Source: Rodentibacter trehalosifermentans
Lineage (GTDB): Bacteria; Pseudomonadota; Gammaproteobacteria; Enterobacterales; Pasteurellaceae
Reading direction: 5' to 3'
DNA: 48,779 nucleotides
Assembly: GCF_002000545.1 (NCBI RefSeq)
Contig: NZ_MLHL01000040.1
Span: forward strand, 1-48,779
The notes below the pieces were generated by a model. The model did no database searches. It was not told where the DNA came from and worked only from the letters and a program-made list of their open reading frames with translations. This document shows positions 28,699 through 39,660 of the stretch, piece by piece (the first letter of the stretch is position 1; each line of letters starts with the position of its first letter). Made by a program: the position numbers and the translations under genes.

Positions 28699-31524
28699 TT
28701 ATGCGAAATGGCGAATTTCACCACTTCCTACTACATTTTCCACACAACGTGGGCATAATGCCGGATGTTGAGGGTTGATGCCGATTTTGTCGGAATAATG
28801 CCAGCAACGTGGACATTTTTCACCGCTTGAACGCACCACGCTTACCGCAATGCCCTCAAGTTCTCCTTCTGCGACCTCAGCCGGTTTTTCCGCAAGTGGT
28901 TTGACTATGGCTTTTGAGGTGATTAACACAAAACGCAATTCATCCCCGAGTTGATCGAGTAAGGCACGGTATTCGTCATTGGCATAAAGGGTCACTTCCG
29001 CTTCTAATCCGCCACCAATGACTTTCTCATTACGGGCGATTTCTAGCACTCGGTTCACTTCAGAACGCACAGTGATGAGTTTTTGCCAATAGGTATCGTC
29101 TAATTTTTCGTTTTCACCTAATCCGAATAAGCCGGTGTAAAATTCTTCAGTGAAGACAAATTCCGCACGCTCATTTTCGGTTTTTGGTAAATATTGCCAA
29201 ATTTCATCCGCGGTGAAAGATAAAATCGGTGCCATCCAACGCACTAAGGCTTCAGAAATGTGCCACAAGGCAGTTTGACAGCTACGACGGGCAAGACTAT
29301 CTGCTTTGGTGGTGTATTGACGATCTTTGATAATATCTAAATAAAATGAGCCCATTTCCACCGAACAGAAACGCATTAAGCGTTGTACCACCGTATGAAA
29401 TTGATAGTTATCATAGGCTTCAATAATTTCTTTTTGTGCTTCTAAGGCACAAGCTACAGCCCAACGATCTAAGCTAATCATCTCTTCCGGTTTGACTAAA
29501 TCACGTTTTGGGTCAAATCCGTTAAGATTCGCTAACAAGAAGCGGGCGGTGTTGCGGATGCGGCGATAACTGTCGGCAGCACGTTTTAAAATTTCATCGG
29601 ATACGGTTATTTCACCGGTGTAATCCGTTGATGCGACCCATAAGCGTAAAATATCGCCACCGAATTTATCCATCACTTCTTGTGGGGTGACTATATTACC
29701 GATGGATTTTGACATTTTTCGTCCTTGACCGTCCACCGTAAACCCATGAGTGAGCACTTGTTTATAAGGCGCTTTATTATCCGTTGCAGTGGAAAGCATT
29801 AAAGAGGACATAAACCAACCACGGTGTTGGTCTGAACCTTCCAAATACATATCCGCACTGTGTCCTGCAAATTCCGGGCGATTAGCCACTACAGAAGAAT
29901 AGGTCGAGCCGGAATCAAACCACACATCTAAGGTATCCGGCACTTTGCGATAATGCTCTGCATCGGCACCGAGTAATTCTTTTTCGTCTAAATCCCACCA
30001 AGCTTGAATACCGGCTTTTTCCACACGTTTTGCCACTTCCTCAAGTAATTCCAAGGTACGAGGGTGTAATTCTTCCGTTTCTTTATGGACGAACATCGTC
30101 ATCGGCACGCCCCAAGTACGTTGACGGGAAATACACCAATCAGGTCTATTTTCCACCATTTTTTCAATGCGTGCTTGTCCCCAACTTGGAATCCAACGCA
30201 CCGATTTAATTTCACCTAAGGCTTGCGGGCGTAGTCCTTTCACTTCCATACCGATAAACCATTGTGGTGTCGCACGGAAAATAATCGGGGTTTTATGACG
30301 CCAACAATGCGGATAGCTGTGGGTGATTTTTTCTACTTTTAATAAGTTACCGGTTTCTTGCAATTTTTCTACGACAAGGGGATTTGCCTCAAAGACACCT
30401 TTGCCGGCAAAAAATGGTGTAGTGGAAATAAATTTACCATCATTTGCCACAAGACAAGCCATCGGCAAATTATATTTTTGACCGACAATAAAGTCATCTA
30501 AACCGTGATCCGGTGCCGTATGAACCAAACCCGTACCGCCATCGGTGGTGACATGATCGCCTAAAATCACCGGTACGCAGTAATCATTAAAAGGGTGACG
30601 GAATTGAACTAATTCAAGGGCCTGACCTTTCACCGAACCTAAAATTTCGACCTTCTCAATGCCGGCTGCTTTTGCTACAGATTCCACAAGATCTGCTGCC
30701 AAAATGACACGCTCATCGCCTAATTGCACCAGTTGATATTCCAACTCAGCGTTTACTGCAATGGCACGGTTAGAAGGCAGGGTCCAAGGAGTTGTTGTCC
30801 AGATCACGGCAGAAAGTGGACCATTTCCTTTACCTTTGGCATTAAATTTGGCTTCAATTTCGTCCGCACTTTCTGCCGGAAAACGCACATAAATAGAAGG
30901 TGACACTTTGTCTTCATATTCCACTTCGGCTTCCGCTAAGGAAGAGGCACAGTCCAAACACCAATGTACCGGTTTTGAACCCTTATAAAGATGACCGTTT
31001 TCAATCACTTTGCCTAGGGTTCGGATAATATTGGCTTCTGTATCAAAATTCATAGTGAGATACGGATTATCCCAATCACCTAACACCCCTAAACGGATAA
31101 AATCTTTCTTTTGTCCTTCCACTTGTTCTGCCGCATATTCACGACATTTTTGGCGAAATTCTGCAGCTGAAATTTTTTCGTTCGGTTTGCCCACTAAGCC
31201 TTCTACTTTCAGCTCAATCGGTAAACCGTGACAGTCCCAGCCCGGAATATAAGGTGAGTCAAAACCCAATGCGGTTTTGGATTTAATAATTATATCTTTT
31301 AAGATTTTATTTACCGCATGACCGATATGAATACTCCCGTTTGCATAAGGAGGGCCATCGTGCAAAATAAAGGATTTTTTGCCTTTTGAGGCTTCACGAA
31401 TTTTTTGGTAAAGATTTTTCTCATACCAGTTTTTTAACATTACAGGCTCGCGTTTGGCTAAATCACCACGCATTGGAAAACCGGTTTCCGGTAAGTTAAG
31501 GGTGTTTTTGTAATCGACTGTCAT
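28699..31524 (-). CDS. ileS: Isoleucyl-tRNA synthetase
   Basis: 941 residues from ATG 31524 ([15 protein letters not shown]), with GGAAG upstream; four extra in-frame codons precede. Class I synthetase: HIGH motif SIHIGHAV, editing domain (about 190-380), KMSKS motif [10 protein letters not shown], and C-terminal zinc finger CPRCWHYS...CPRCV. Essential. In most relatives ribF precedes it directly; here a DUF4160/DUF2442 cassette stands between. Confidence 0.97.
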   Translation of the reverse strand: MTVDYKNTLNLPETGFPMRGDLAKREPVMLKNWYEKNLYQKIREASKGKKSFILHDGPPYANGSIHIGHAVNKILKDIIIKSKTALGFDSPYIPGWDCHGLPIELKVEGLVGKPNEKISAAEFRQKCREYAAEQVEGQKKDFIRLGVLGDWDNPYLTMNFDTEANIIRTLGKVIENGHLYKGSKPVHWCLDCASSLAEAEVEYEDKVSPSIYVRFPAESADEIEAKFNAKGKGNGPLSAVIWTTTPWTLPSNRAIAVNAELEYQLVQLGDERVILAADLVESVAKAAGIEKVEILGSVKGQALELVQFRHPFNDYCVPVILGDHVTTDGGTGLVHTAPDHGLDDFIVGQKYNLPMACLVANDGKFISTTPFFAGKGVFEANPLVVEKLQETGNLLKVEKITHSYPHCWRHKTPIIFRATPQWFIGMEVKGLRPQALGEIKSVRWIPSWGQARIEKMVENRPDWCISRQRTWGVPMTMFVHKETEELHPRTLELLEEVAKRVEKAGIQAWWDLDEKELLGADAEHYRKVPDTLDVWFDSGSTYSSVVANRPEFAGHSADMYLEGSDQHRGWFMSSLMLSTATDNKAPYKQVLTHGFTVDGQGRKMSKSIGNIVTPQEVMDKFGGDILRLWVASTDYTGEITVSDEILKRAADSYRRIRNTARFLLANLNGFDPKRDLVKPEEMISLDRWAVACALEAQKEIIEAYDNYQFHTVVQRLMRFCSVEMGSFYLDIIKDRQYTTKADSLARRSCQTALWHISEALVRWMAPILSFTADEIWQYLPKTENERAEFVFTEEFYTGLFGLGENEKLDDTYWQKLITVRSEVNRVLEIARNEKVIGGGLEAEVTLYANDEYRALLDQLGDELRFVLITSKAIVKPLAEKPAEVAEGELEGIAVSVVRSSGEKCPRCWHYSDKIGINPQHPALCPRCVENVVGSGEIRHFA

Positions 31525-31550
31525 TTTATCTTCCAATTTTTAGAGTAAAT

Positions 31551-31799
31551 TTAAGCAACTTTTAAAGGGTGATGTGTGACATCACCACGTCCGGCAAGCA
31601 ATCCATCCACCGAAATATCTTCATCTAAACAATCCCAATGGATTCCTCGACGGCTTAATTCATAACTTTCTAACTCACTTTTACTTGCATGTAATAATTT
31701 GGGGAACCATGCTAAAGGTACACCTAAAATACGCGCATCATCCAATTCAACCCACATTGTGTTTTCATCAAAGCGAATTGTTTTAGCTGAAATAGCCAT
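31551..31799 (-). CDS. DUF2442 family protein, partner of the DUF4160 gene
   Basis: 82 residues. Motifs ARILGVPLAWFPKLLHAS and GIHWDCLDEDISVDGLLAG are typical of DUF2442. Such genes are usually paired with DUF4160 genes and are often considered toxin-antitoxin-like, without a settled mechanism. Here it overlaps the DUF4160 gene by 17 bases, so the two are translationally coupled. It lies 26 bases upstream of ileS on the same strand. Confidence 0.85.
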   Translation of the reverse strand: MAISAKTIRFDENTMWVELDDARILGVPLAWFPKLLHASKSELESYELSRRGIHWDCLDEDISVDGLLAGRGDVTHHPLKVA

Positions 31800-32025
31800 A
31801 CCATGCCTCCGTAAATTGTGTTTTATTGTTTTCGATAATAATAAAAATTTCTCTCAATTCTTTTGCGTTGAATCCATCGTTTCTTCCTAGAGAAATTTCC
31901 GGCTCCAACCAAAACTTCGCCTCTGATTCTGCATGACGAACGTGAATATGTGGCGGTTCTAAAGGGTTGCCTTCGTTTGAATAAAAGAAAAAAACATAGC
32001 CTTTAAAACGTAAAATTACCGGCAT
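31783..32025 (-). CDS. DUF4160 family protein
   Basis: 80 residues. MPVILRFKGYVFFFYSNEG and PPHIHVRHAESEAKFWLEP are diagnostic of DUF4160. It starts inside the end of ribF (10-base overlap) and overlaps the DUF2442 gene by 17 bases, so the pair has been fitted tightly into the ribF-ileS operon. A toxin-antitoxin-like role is inferred from the pairing only. Confidence 0.85.
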   Translation of the reverse strand: MPVILRFKGYVFFFYSNEGNPLEPPHIHVRHAESEAKFWLEPEISLGRNDGFNAKELREIFIIIENNKTQFTEAWYGYFS

Positions 32026-32954
32026 GGTTTTCTCCTAAAAAACGCTTTTGCCGTTTCAGCATCTCGTTTAATTTGTGCTTTTAAATCATCAAACGAAGGG
32101 AATTTCATTTCTTCTCTGATCTTATGGCAAAATTCCACTTCAACCAGTTCGCCATAAATGGTTTTGGCAAAATCAAATAAATGTACTTCCAACAATTGCA
32201 TAACGCCGTTAATGGTTGGGCGTTTTCCCATGTTGGCAACGCCGTTAAAAATTTGGCCTGATTTTAACCGCACTTTGACCGCATAGACCCCTTTAATGGG
32301 GTTAACTTGGCGATGTAAACGGATATTGGCGGTAGGAAATCCCAATGTTCGGCCTAATTTATTGCCATGAATTACCCGCCCGAAAATACGATAAGGTTTA
32401 CCTAACCAACTTTCTGCCAGGGCTAACTCATCTTTTGCTAAGGCTTCCCGAATGGTAGTACTGCTAATGCGTTGTTCATCCAAACAAAAGCTGTGGTTGT
32501 CTTCCACAGTGAAACCAAAACGCTCACCCGATTGTTTGAGCATAGCAAAATTGCCTTGGCGGTTAGCACCAAATTGAAAATCATCGCCAATGCTTAAAAA
32601 TTTAACGTGGAGCTGATTGACTAAGGTTTGTTCAATAAATTGTTGTGCCGATTGCGCTGCTAAAGTGCGGTCAAATTTCGCCACAATGACGATATCCACC
32701 TTGGCTTGTTGTAAGTAATAAAGCTTATCACGCAAACGCATTAAACGGGCCGGCGCATTTGCCCCCATAAAATATTCTCGGGGTTGGGGTTCGAATAACA
32801 ATACCGCCACGGGTAAATGTAATTCGTCGGCTTTTTGGCGAAGGTGGCGCAACACAGCTTGATGTCCTAAATGTACACCGTCAAAGTTACCGATTGTGAG
32901 CGCACAACCTTGTAAAACCCGACTTGCATGATGTAGCCCACGAATTAATTGCAT
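32016..32954 (-). CDS. ribF: Bifunctional riboflavin kinase / FAD synthetase
   Basis: 312 residues from ATG 32954 (MQLIRGLHHAS); four in-frame upstream codons are not supported. Makes FMN from riboflavin and FAD from FMN. N-terminal nucleotidyltransferase with TIGNFDGVHLGHQ and the ISSTTIREAL motif; C-terminal kinase with GRTLGFPTANI and GVYAVKV. Followed, with overlap, by the DUF4160 gene; murJ lies upstream on the same strand. Confidence 0.96.
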   Translation of the reverse strand: MQLIRGLHHASRVLQGCALTIGNFDGVHLGHQAVLRHLRQKADELHLPVAVLLFEPQPREYFMGANAPARLMRLRDKLYYLQQAKVDIVIVAKFDRTLAAQSAQQFIEQTLVNQLHVKFLSIGDDFQFGANRQGNFAMLKQSGERFGFTVEDNHSFCLDEQRISSTTIREALAKDELALAESWLGKPYRIFGRVIHGNKLGRTLGFPTANIRLHRQVNPIKGVYAVKVRLKSGQIFNGVANMGKRPTINGVMQLLEVHLFDFAKTIYGELVEVEFCHKIREEMKFPSFDDLKAQIKRDAETAKAFFRRKPCR

Positions 32955-33000
32955 CACCTTACCCACGAAAATTTTAGAATTTCGGCATTATAGCGGTTAG

Positions 33001-34575
33001 TTAGTTTTTTGTCAGCAAATGGTGGGGGCGAATCCCTAACAAAACCAACATACCGCCATAAACGATCGCCGCAAATGTGATTAACCAAGCCAGCCAATGA
33101 ACCCGTTTTATAAAACTCATTATAGCCCATTCATTAATCGCAGGTGTGTAATGCCACACCGCAGCCCCCATTACACAGGCAGCCAATAAAACTTTTACAA
33201 AAAAGACCGCACTTTGGCGTGAAAAACGGTACACATCGGATTTTGCCAAGCCACGATAAAGCAGATAGGCATTCAAGGTTGCGGACATGGCAGAAGCCAT
33301 GGCCAATCCCACATAGCTAAAGGGTATAGCGAGCACATTAAAGCCCATATTGCTTACCATCGCGATAATGCCGATTTTGACAGGGGTTTTGGTATCTTGC
33401 CGTGCGTAATAGCCGTTTGCGAGAATTTTAATCAGCATAAAACTTAACAGGCCGGCATTAAAAGCCCATAAGGAATAGGCGGCAGCGTGCACATCGCTAA
33501 AGGTAAAATTTCCCCGCATAAAAAGGGTGAGTAGCATGGGCTGTGCCAGTACGGCAATGCCTATCGCCGCCGGTACGCCAAGTAGTAAAATCATCCGTAC
33601 TCCCCAATCCATGGTGTGGCGAAAATTGAGCGCACTTTGTTCAACATCCTCTTCTCGATTGACGTGATGGCGGGCAAGCGTGGGTAAAATCACCGTGGAA
33701 ATGGCGATGCCAAATAACCCTAGAGGGAACTCTAACAGACGGTCGGAATAATAAAGCCAACTAATAGAGCCGGTCATTAAAAAACTGGCAATAACGGTAT
33801 CCAGCAATAAATTGATCTGGCTAACCGATACACCAAAGAGTGCCGGAATCATCAGTTTACGAATTTTTGCCACCCCTTCATCGTGCCATGCCCATTGGGG
33901 TTTCACCAAAAGTCCGGCTTTTTTCATAAAAGGAATTTGGAATAAAAATTGTAATAAACCGCCAAGAAAAATCCCAATAGCAAGGGCGAGATCCGGGTTG
34001 TCCATTTGGGGGGCTAAGAAAAGTGCGGTGGCAATCATCGCAATATTCAACAATACCGGTGAAAAAGACATCACACCAAATTTGCCCAGCGTATTCAACA
34101 CCGCACCGGAAAGGGCAACAAAGGTGACAAACCATAAATAGGGGAAGGTAATTTTTAACAGCAAAGAGGCTTGTTCAAATTTATGGGCATCAGGGCCATT
34201 GTTTAGCCAGTCGGTAAACCAGCCTACCCCAAATAATGCGGCAACAACCGGTGATCCCACCATTGCTAACAAGGTGACGATACTCACTAATCCACCTAAT
34301 GTGCCGGAGACTTTGCCAATAAATTCACGGGTTTTATTTAAATCACCATTTTTACGGTATTCTGCCAATACGGGAACAAAAGCTTGGGAAAACGCCCCTT
34401 CGGCAAATAAACGACGGAGAAAATTAGGAATACGGTTGGCAAATAAAAAGATATCTGCGGCGGCGCCTGCGCCAATCAGATGGGCGATAACGACATCACG
34501 CACCAAACCTAACACGCGCGATAGTAAGGTCATACCACTGACAATAACACCTGATTTTAAAAGTCGTTTACTCAA
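33001..34575 (-). CDS. murJ: Lipid II flippase MurJ
   Basis: 524 residues, about 14 membrane segments. Moves lipid II across the inner membrane for peptidoglycan synthesis. Start MSKRLLKSGVIVSGMTLLSRVLG and the conserved early Arg-rich loops (RIPNFLRRLFAEGAFSQAFVP, here quoted in parts) are diagnostic of MurJ/MviN. Gap to ribF is 46 bases. Divergent from rpsT. Confidence 0.96.
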   Translation of the reverse strand: MSKRLLKSGVIVSGMTLLSRVLGLVRDVVIAHLIGAGAAADIFLFANRIPNFLRRLFAEGAFSQAFVPVLAEYRKNGDLNKTREFIGKVSGTLGGLVSIVTLLAMVGSPVVAALFGVGWFTDWLNNGPDAHKFEQASLLLKITFPYLWFVTFVALSGAVLNTLGKFGVMSFSPVLLNIAMIATALFLAPQMDNPDLALAIGIFLGGLLQFLFQIPFMKKAGLLVKPQWAWHDEGVAKIRKLMIPALFGVSVSQINLLLDTVIASFLMTGSISWLYYSDRLLEFPLGLFGIAISTVILPTLARHHVNREEDVEQSALNFRHTMDWGVRMILLLGVPAAIGIAVLAQPMLLTLFMRGNFTFSDVHAAAYSLWAFNAGLLSFMLIKILANGYYARQDTKTPVKIGIIAMVSNMGFNVLAIPFSYVGLAMASAMSATLNAYLLYRGLAKSDVYRFSRQSAVFFVKVLLAACVMGAAVWHYTPAINEWAIMSFIKRVHWLAWLITFAAIVYGGMLVLLGIRPHHLLTKN

Positions 34576-34761
34576 AATGTGCTTCTCTTGGCTAAAATTT
34601 TTGCTTAATTGTATAGAAATTTTGTTTTTACGCTATATTCCAAGTAAAAAAACTGATAAAATTCGCCGCACATCGTTTGTGTGAGCCCCTATTGAAAGCG
34701 GTTGTAAAATAACGATGCTTACTTTCGGTTGTGTCTCACCGAAATCAACACAAATTTTCCA

Positions 34762-34790
34762 TTGACAAACGTATAAAATATCGTCATATT
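34762..34790 (+). promoter_or_regulatory. rpsT promoter
   Basis: TTGACA (34762-34767), 17-base spacer, CATATT (34785-34790). It lies 50 bases upstream of the S20 start. A 7-bp hairpin, TTTCGGT / ACCGAAA (34723-34744), lies just before it. Confidence 0.55.
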
Positions 34791-34840
34791 GACGCCCTTT
34801 ATTTTGTCACACTAATTAACAGAAATTTAGGAGTTTGACC

Positions 34841-35104
34841 TTGGCTAATATCAAGTCAGCAAAAAAACGTGCGGTACAATCTGAAAAACGCCGCCAACAC
34901 AACGCAAGCCAACGCTCTATGATGCGTACTTATATCAAAAAAGTTTATGCTCAAGTAGCAGCAGGTGAGAAAGCAGCAGCTGAAGCCGCATTCGTTGAAA
35001 TGCAAAAAGTGGTTGACCGTATGGCTTCAAAAGGCTTAATCCACGCTAACAAAGCAGCAAATCACAAATCGAAATTAGCTGCACAAATCAAAAAATTAGC
35101 GTAA
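34841..35104 (+). CDS. rpsT: 30S ribosomal protein S20
   Basis: 87 residues. The start is a TTG at 34841, giving [18 protein letters not shown]; an in-frame TTG six bases upstream is too close to the AGGAG (34829-34833). E. coli rpsT also starts with UUG, where the weak start takes part in autoregulation, so the same may apply. Highly basic, binds the 16S rRNA 5' domain. Single gene with its own promoter and terminator. Confidence 0.96.
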   Translation: MANIKSAKKRAVQSEKRRQHNASQRSMMRTYIKKVYAQVAAGEKAAAEAAFVEMQKVVDRMASKGLIHANKAANHKSKLAAQIKKLA

Positions 35105-35117
35105 TAAAACAGCTTAA

Positions 35118-35147
35118 AAAAAACCGCACTTTTATGTGCGGTTTTTT
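35118..35147 (+). terminator. rpsT terminator formed by an uptake signal
   Basis: Stem AAAAAACCGCAC / GTGCGGTTTTTT with loop TTTTAT. The left arm contains the uptake signal ACCGCACTT (35123-35131). Confidence 0.85.
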
Positions 35148-35278
35148 ATTGTCATAAGTAAAGAAGAGCACCGCAATAAACGGCTAAGCAAAGCACAATT
35201 GATTCTTTAAAGTTTTTTAGAAATTTGCCAGATTAGATCCTAAAGAAGAAAATATTTTTATAGAACTGAAAGATAAAG

Positions 35279-35354
35279 TGGTGGGCGATACCGGTCTCGA
35301 ACCAGTGACCCCCTCCTTGTAAGGGAGGTGCTCTCCCAACTGAGCTAATCGCCC
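35279..35354 (-). tRNA. tRNA-Val(UAC), copy 1
   Basis: 76 bases with encoded CCA. The minus strand begins GGGCGATTAGCTCAG; the anticodon stem CCTCC / GGAGG holds loop CTTACAA, giving UAC. T-loop GGTTCGAGACC is standard. Last of three identical copies in the transcript. Confidence 0.95.
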
Positions 35355-35397
35355 GATGAAAAGCCTTAAGGCTATCGGATAATTCTAAGTGACTAAG

Positions 35398-35473
35398 TGG
35401 TGGGCGATACCGGTCTCGAACCAGTGACCCCCTCCTTGTAAGGGAGGTGCTCTCCCAACTGAGCTAATCGCCC
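35398..35473 (-). tRNA. tRNA-Val(UAC), copy 2
   Basis: Identical 76-base copy with anticodon UAC and encoded CCA. Its flanks hold ATTCTAAGT and ACTTAGAAT, which can pair around the tRNA in the precursor. Confidence 0.95.
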
Positions 35474-35524
35474 ACTTAGAATCGCTTAGAATTTTGGGGT
35501 GACAACAGAGTACCTAAAAATAAG

Positions 35525-35600
35525 TGGTGGGCGATACCGGTCTCGAACCAGTGACCCCCTCCTTGTAAGGGAGGTGCTCTCCCAACTGAGCTAATCGCCC
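35525..35600 (-). tRNA. tRNA-Val(UAC), copy 3
   Basis: Identical 76-base copy, first in transcription order, directly downstream of the promoter at 35617-35644. Confidence 0.95.
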
Positions 35601-35616
35601 TCTGTTGTGGGAGGGC

Positions 35617-35644
35617 ATTATAGAGATTTTCGAATTTTCGTCAA
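35617..35644 (-). promoter_or_regulatory. tRNA-Val operon promoter
   Basis: Minus-strand TTGACG (plus 35639-35644), 16-base spacer, TATAAT (plus 35617-35622), then a GC-rich discriminator GCCCTCCC as in stringently controlled stable-RNA promoters. Confidence 0.7.
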
Positions 35645-35759
35645 ACTTTTTTTTCAAAACTTGATTTAACTGATGTTTTTTTAATCTTGATACTTAATTT
35701 TTCAATAAGATTATGGGTATTTAACAACCAAATTAAAAATTGCTTAAACGAAAGTAAAA

Positions 35760-37714
35760 TCAAGTATTTTTTCCGGATTGAACAAGATAATTAATCTGCC
35801 AATGTAATAATTTTTGATAATCTTTAATTTTTTGCTTTTCTTCGGCTGTAGCATATACGATATTTTCCATTGATACATATCGTTCATCTTTCCACAAATA
35901 CTTGATATCATTTTCTCCTGCCAAATCAATCACACCCGAATTATCCGCCCATGCCCAAGGTGTAACCGCAAAAGCATATTGCGGTTCATCTTGTAAAGCC
36001 AACATATTTCTTCCACCGACAGTCCAATATTCCGCTTCGGATAAACTCGCAGAAAAAAGTGTCGGCATAATATCTTTATGAGATCCGATTCGATTTTCCT
36101 CAAAACAAATTGGCAGATGTTTTTTTAAGCTTTCAGGTAAATAGATTAGAAAAGGAACAGAATTTGATGAAAAGATTTCTTTTGGCATATCTTCCCTTAG
36201 TGAACGGACATGATGATCGCCTGTTGCAGCAAGAATAATACGATCTTGTAAAGATCCCTTAGTGAGATTATCAAAAAATTCACCTAGAGCATTACAGGTA
36301 TATTGATATGTAGCCAAAGTATTGTAGCGTTCTTTATCATTATTACCGTATTTTTCCTTTAATAGTGAAGGCGTCAAATTTTTAGGTATATAGGTTTGAG
36401 GAATTTGGTAAGGCGGATAATTTGTCATTGATAATATACTAATAAAAAGCGGGGAATCACTTTCAATTAATAATTTCTCTGCTAACTTAAAGGCATATTC
36501 ATCCGCAATCCCCCAATAGGATAGGGTTTCCTTCGCTTCGGGAAACGCATCAATAATACTATTTTGATCATAGACCTCATCAACGCCCTGTCTAAGAAAA
36601 TAATTTCCAAAATTTCGCCACATCATATTACCGGATGTAATAAAAATAGTCCGGTACCCCTGTTTTTTATAGGTTAAATAAGTGCTGAAAGGTAATGATA
36701 TTTTTTGCGCGATAGATTGTGATATATTTTCATATCGGACTATTAAAGAATAAGTTAGATACCGTTGATGCAGTGCCGACATATTCCGCAAGAAACCGCT
36801 TAAATACAAATCCTTGATGAAAATAAGGGCGTAACTTACCTAAGAGATCATTATTATTAATGTTGTCATATTCTAGAAAATTAAAGCCAAAACTTTCCAT
36901 TAATGCAAATACAACATGAGGTTTATTATTTTCTAAATAATCATTTTTATCTGTCTTTTTTATTAGCATTTCTGAATTAAAAACAGATTTTATTAGTTTA
37001 ACACCATCCTCTTTTTCTACATACTCGAAGCTAATTTGTTGTTTCTTATCGGAAAAAGCCCATTGCATAGCAATTATTCCATTCGGCACCATTTTATTAA
37101 TAATTGTATTATCACTAACCTGTGCATGATTTCTTCCCAAAGGTTCTGAACGCAAAGTACCACGGGAAAATAAAAATAGTAGCAATGAAATAATAATTAA
37201 AGTTATATAATTGACAGAAGGATTCCATTCAAAAATATAGCCATTATTCAAAATTAACACCTAGAAATAATAACAAATAAAGAAATAATAGGGTAATCAT
37301 CATAACTATTTTTAACAATCGCTTCTGTATCATCCTCTACCAATCCAAAAATGAAAAGATCATAATGGTTATTATAGGTTTTATAATAGAAATTTCCAAT
37401 TAAAATACCGGATAATAATAAAGACATTAAAGCAATGTATGATAACAAACTATATAACAATAAATGAGTGTTGATAAAAACCGTTATTAAGCCTAATAGA
37501 AAAAAGGTGAGAGAATAACAGCAATAATTTTTAGATCAAAACGTAATCCCCCAAAAAAAATAGAGGCGTTTAAATGAGGAAGCGTATTTACTATTTCCAC
37601 TAATTTCCATTGGAATAAAATTATTCACCATCAAATATAGAATAATAAAAAAGATAGAAGAAAAAAATTAACAATAAGGTTAATAGATATTAATTGAATA
37701 TAATTATGAATCAT
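35760..37714 (-). pseudogene. LTA synthase / sulfatase-family membrane protein, multiply frameshifted
   Basis: Fragments in different frames line up as one protein. From ATG 37714: MIHNYIQLISIN, then frame changes near 37640, 37530 and 37505; a piece ends at 37254 and joins NNGYIFEW at about 37260; the next piece ends NSPI at 36730 and continues VRYENISQ in the frame that runs to 35760. The N-terminal part is hydrophobic (membrane segments). The C-terminal part is a periplasmic sulfatase/phosphoglycerol-transferase domain: VVFALMESFGFNFL, ILSMTNYPPYQIP, AATGDHHV. Family members modify envelope lipids or glycans. At least four or five frameshifts, several near homopolymers (A8, A6), make it inactive unless the sequence is faulty. 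Confidence 0.8.
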
Positions 37715-37993
37715 AGATTCGCTTAAAATATTTAAATTAATTGGATAACTAATGAGAAATCTTGAGTAGATAGCACAATGACCTTTTCTAAAACCTTAAT
37801 TAAAATGTACAATCTTTATCCACTCTAGATTAGAGGTAAATTATAGAATGGTGAAACCTTTCGTCAAACAAATTTTATCGTTTTATGCTTATTCGTTAAA
37901 TTTTTCATCTTAATTTTCAGTTTTTACTATTATTCGGCTTGAAGCATCGCTAAAATAGCAAAGTTTTATCTCAAATTTGTAGGTGACAGTAAA

Positions 37994-39436
37994 ATGAAAA
38001 TTGAAACGCTTTTTCCTTTTGATCCAAATATCAAAGTGCGTACAAGATTTGCGCCGAGTCCAACGGGCTATTTGCATGTGGGAGGGGCTCGCACAGCGCT
38101 CTATTCTTGGTTATTTGCCAAACACAATCAGGGCGAATTTGTGCTACGCATTGAAGATACGGATTTGGAACGTTCAACACCGGAAGCAACGGCTGCGATT
38201 TTAGAGGGAATGGAATGGCTTAATTTGGCTTGGGAACATGGCCCTTATTATCAAACCAAACGTTTTGATCGTTATAACCAAGTGATTGATGAAATGCTTG
38301 AGCAGGGTTTGGCTTATCGTTGTTACTGCACGAAAGAACGCTTGGAAGAATTACGCCATAAACAAGAACAAAATAAAGAAAAACCACGTTATGATCGACA
38401 TTGTTTAAATGATCATAGCCATTCACCCAATGAACCTCATGTAGTGCGTTTTAAAAACCCAACGGAAGGCTCGGTAGTCTTTGATGATGCGGTGCGTGGC
38501 CGTATCGAAATCAGCAATAGTGAATTAGATGATTTAATTATTCGCAGAACAGATGGCTCGCCAACCTATAACTTCTGTGTGGTGGTAGATGACTGGGATA
38601 TGGGTATTACCCATGTTGTTCGTGGGGAAGACCATATTAATAATACCCCCCGTCAAATTAATATCTTAAAAGCGCTTGGCGCACCAATTCCGGTGTATGC
38701 CCACGTTTCTATGATCAATGGCGATGATGGGCAAAAACTCTCCAAACGCCACGGCGCAGTGAGTGTTATGCAATACCGTGACGAAGGGTATTTACCGGAA
38801 GCCTTAGTCAATTATCTCGTGCGTTTAGGTTGGGGACACGGCGACCAAGAGATTTTCAGCCGTGAAGAAATGATCAAGTACTTTGAATTGGATCACGTCA
38901 GCAAATCTGCCAGTGCATTTAATACCGATAAACTTTTATGGTTAAACCATCATTATATCCGTGAATTACCGCCGGAATATGTGGCAAAACACTTGCAATG
39001 GCATTATCAAGATCAGGGGATTGATACCTCAAACGGCCCCGCATTAAGTGAAATTGTGACAATGCTTGCTGAACGTTGTAAAACCTTAAAAGAAATGGCA
39101 ACCTCAAGCCGCTATTTTTTTGAGGAATTTGAAACCTTTGATGAAGCGGCAGTAAAAAAACATTTTAAAGGCAATGCGTTGGAAGCACTTGAAAAAGTAA
39201 AAGAAAAATTAACCGCACTTTCCAATTGGGATCTCCACTCAACCCACGAAGCCATTGAGCAAACAGCAGCGGAACTTCAAGTAGGTATGGGAAAAGTCGG
39301 TATGCCGTTACGTGTAGCGGTGACAGGCTCAGGACAATCTCCGTCAATGGATGTGACGTTAGTAGGAATTGGACGTGAACGGGTACTTGCCCGTATTCAG
39401 CGTGCGATTGATTTTATTAAGTCTCAAAATGCTTAA
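37994..39436 (+). CDS. gltX: Glutamyl-tRNA synthetase
   Basis: 480 residues. Class I synthetase charging tRNA-Glu: HIGH-type motif [15 protein letters not shown] and KMSKS-type motif [30 protein letters not shown] is typical. ATG 37994 has GGTGA nine bases upstream. Flanked by the decayed sulfatase-family gene and tRNA-Ala; an uptake signal lies near the 3' end (39212-39220). Confidence 0.97.
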   Translation: MKIETLFPFDPNIKVRTRFAPSPTGYLHVGGARTALYSWLFAKHNQGEFVLRIEDTDLERSTPEATAAILEGMEWLNLAWEHGPYYQTKRFDRYNQVIDEMLEQGLAYRCYCTKERLEELRHKQEQNKEKPRYDRHCLNDHSHSPNEPHVVRFKNPTEGSVVFDDAVRGRIEISNSELDDLIIRRTDGSPTYNFCVVVDDWDMGITHVVRGEDHINNTPRQINILKALGAPIPVYAHVSMINGDDGQKLSKRHGAVSVMQYRDEGYLPEALVNYLVRLGWGHGDQEIFSREEMIKYFELDHVSKSASAFNTDKLLWLNHHYIRELPPEYVAKHLQWHYQDQGIDTSNGPALSEIVTMLAERCKTLKEMATSSRYFFEEFETFDEAAVKKHFKGNALEALEKVKEKLTALSNWDLHSTHEAIEQTAAELQVGMGKVGMPLRVAVTGSGQSPSMDVTLVGIGRERVLARIQRAIDFIKSQNA

Positions 39437-39472
39437 TATTTAATCGTCTGATTTTTTCATGATAATTTCATA

Positions 39473-39501
39473 TTGACAGCTGCGGCGGTAAAATTTAAGA
39501 T
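39473..39501 (+). promoter_or_regulatory. tRNA-Ala promoter
   Basis: TTGACA (39473-39478), 17-base spacer, TAAGAT (39496-39501), then GC-rich ACCGCC. GGCGGTA / TACCGCC (39484-39490 / 39501-39507) is an inverted repeat covering the -10 box, which may also serve as a gltX terminator-like hairpin. Confidence 0.6.
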
Positions 39502-39514
39502 ACCGCCATCTTTC

Positions 39515-39590
<76 letters not shown>

Positions 39591-39597
39591 AATTAAT

Positions 39598-39627
39598 AAA
39601 GCAAGGTAAATCACCTTGCTTTTTTTA
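39598..39627 (+). terminator. tRNA-Ala terminator
   Basis: Perfect stem AAAGCAAGGT / ACCTTGCTTT, loop AAATC, followed by T-rich sequence. Confidence 0.85.
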
Positions 39628-39660
39628 TGCTTAAAATTCAGCAATTTAGCGCACTTAATC

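Noticed and set aside
34199-34684. 161-codon plus-strand frame opposite murJ
   Set aside because: Antisense of the conserved murJ N-terminus, no independent support.
35279-35600. Direct repeats that could suggest a CRISPR array
   Set aside because: The three 76-base repeats are complete tRNA-Val genes with cloverleaf and CCA, not CRISPR repeats.
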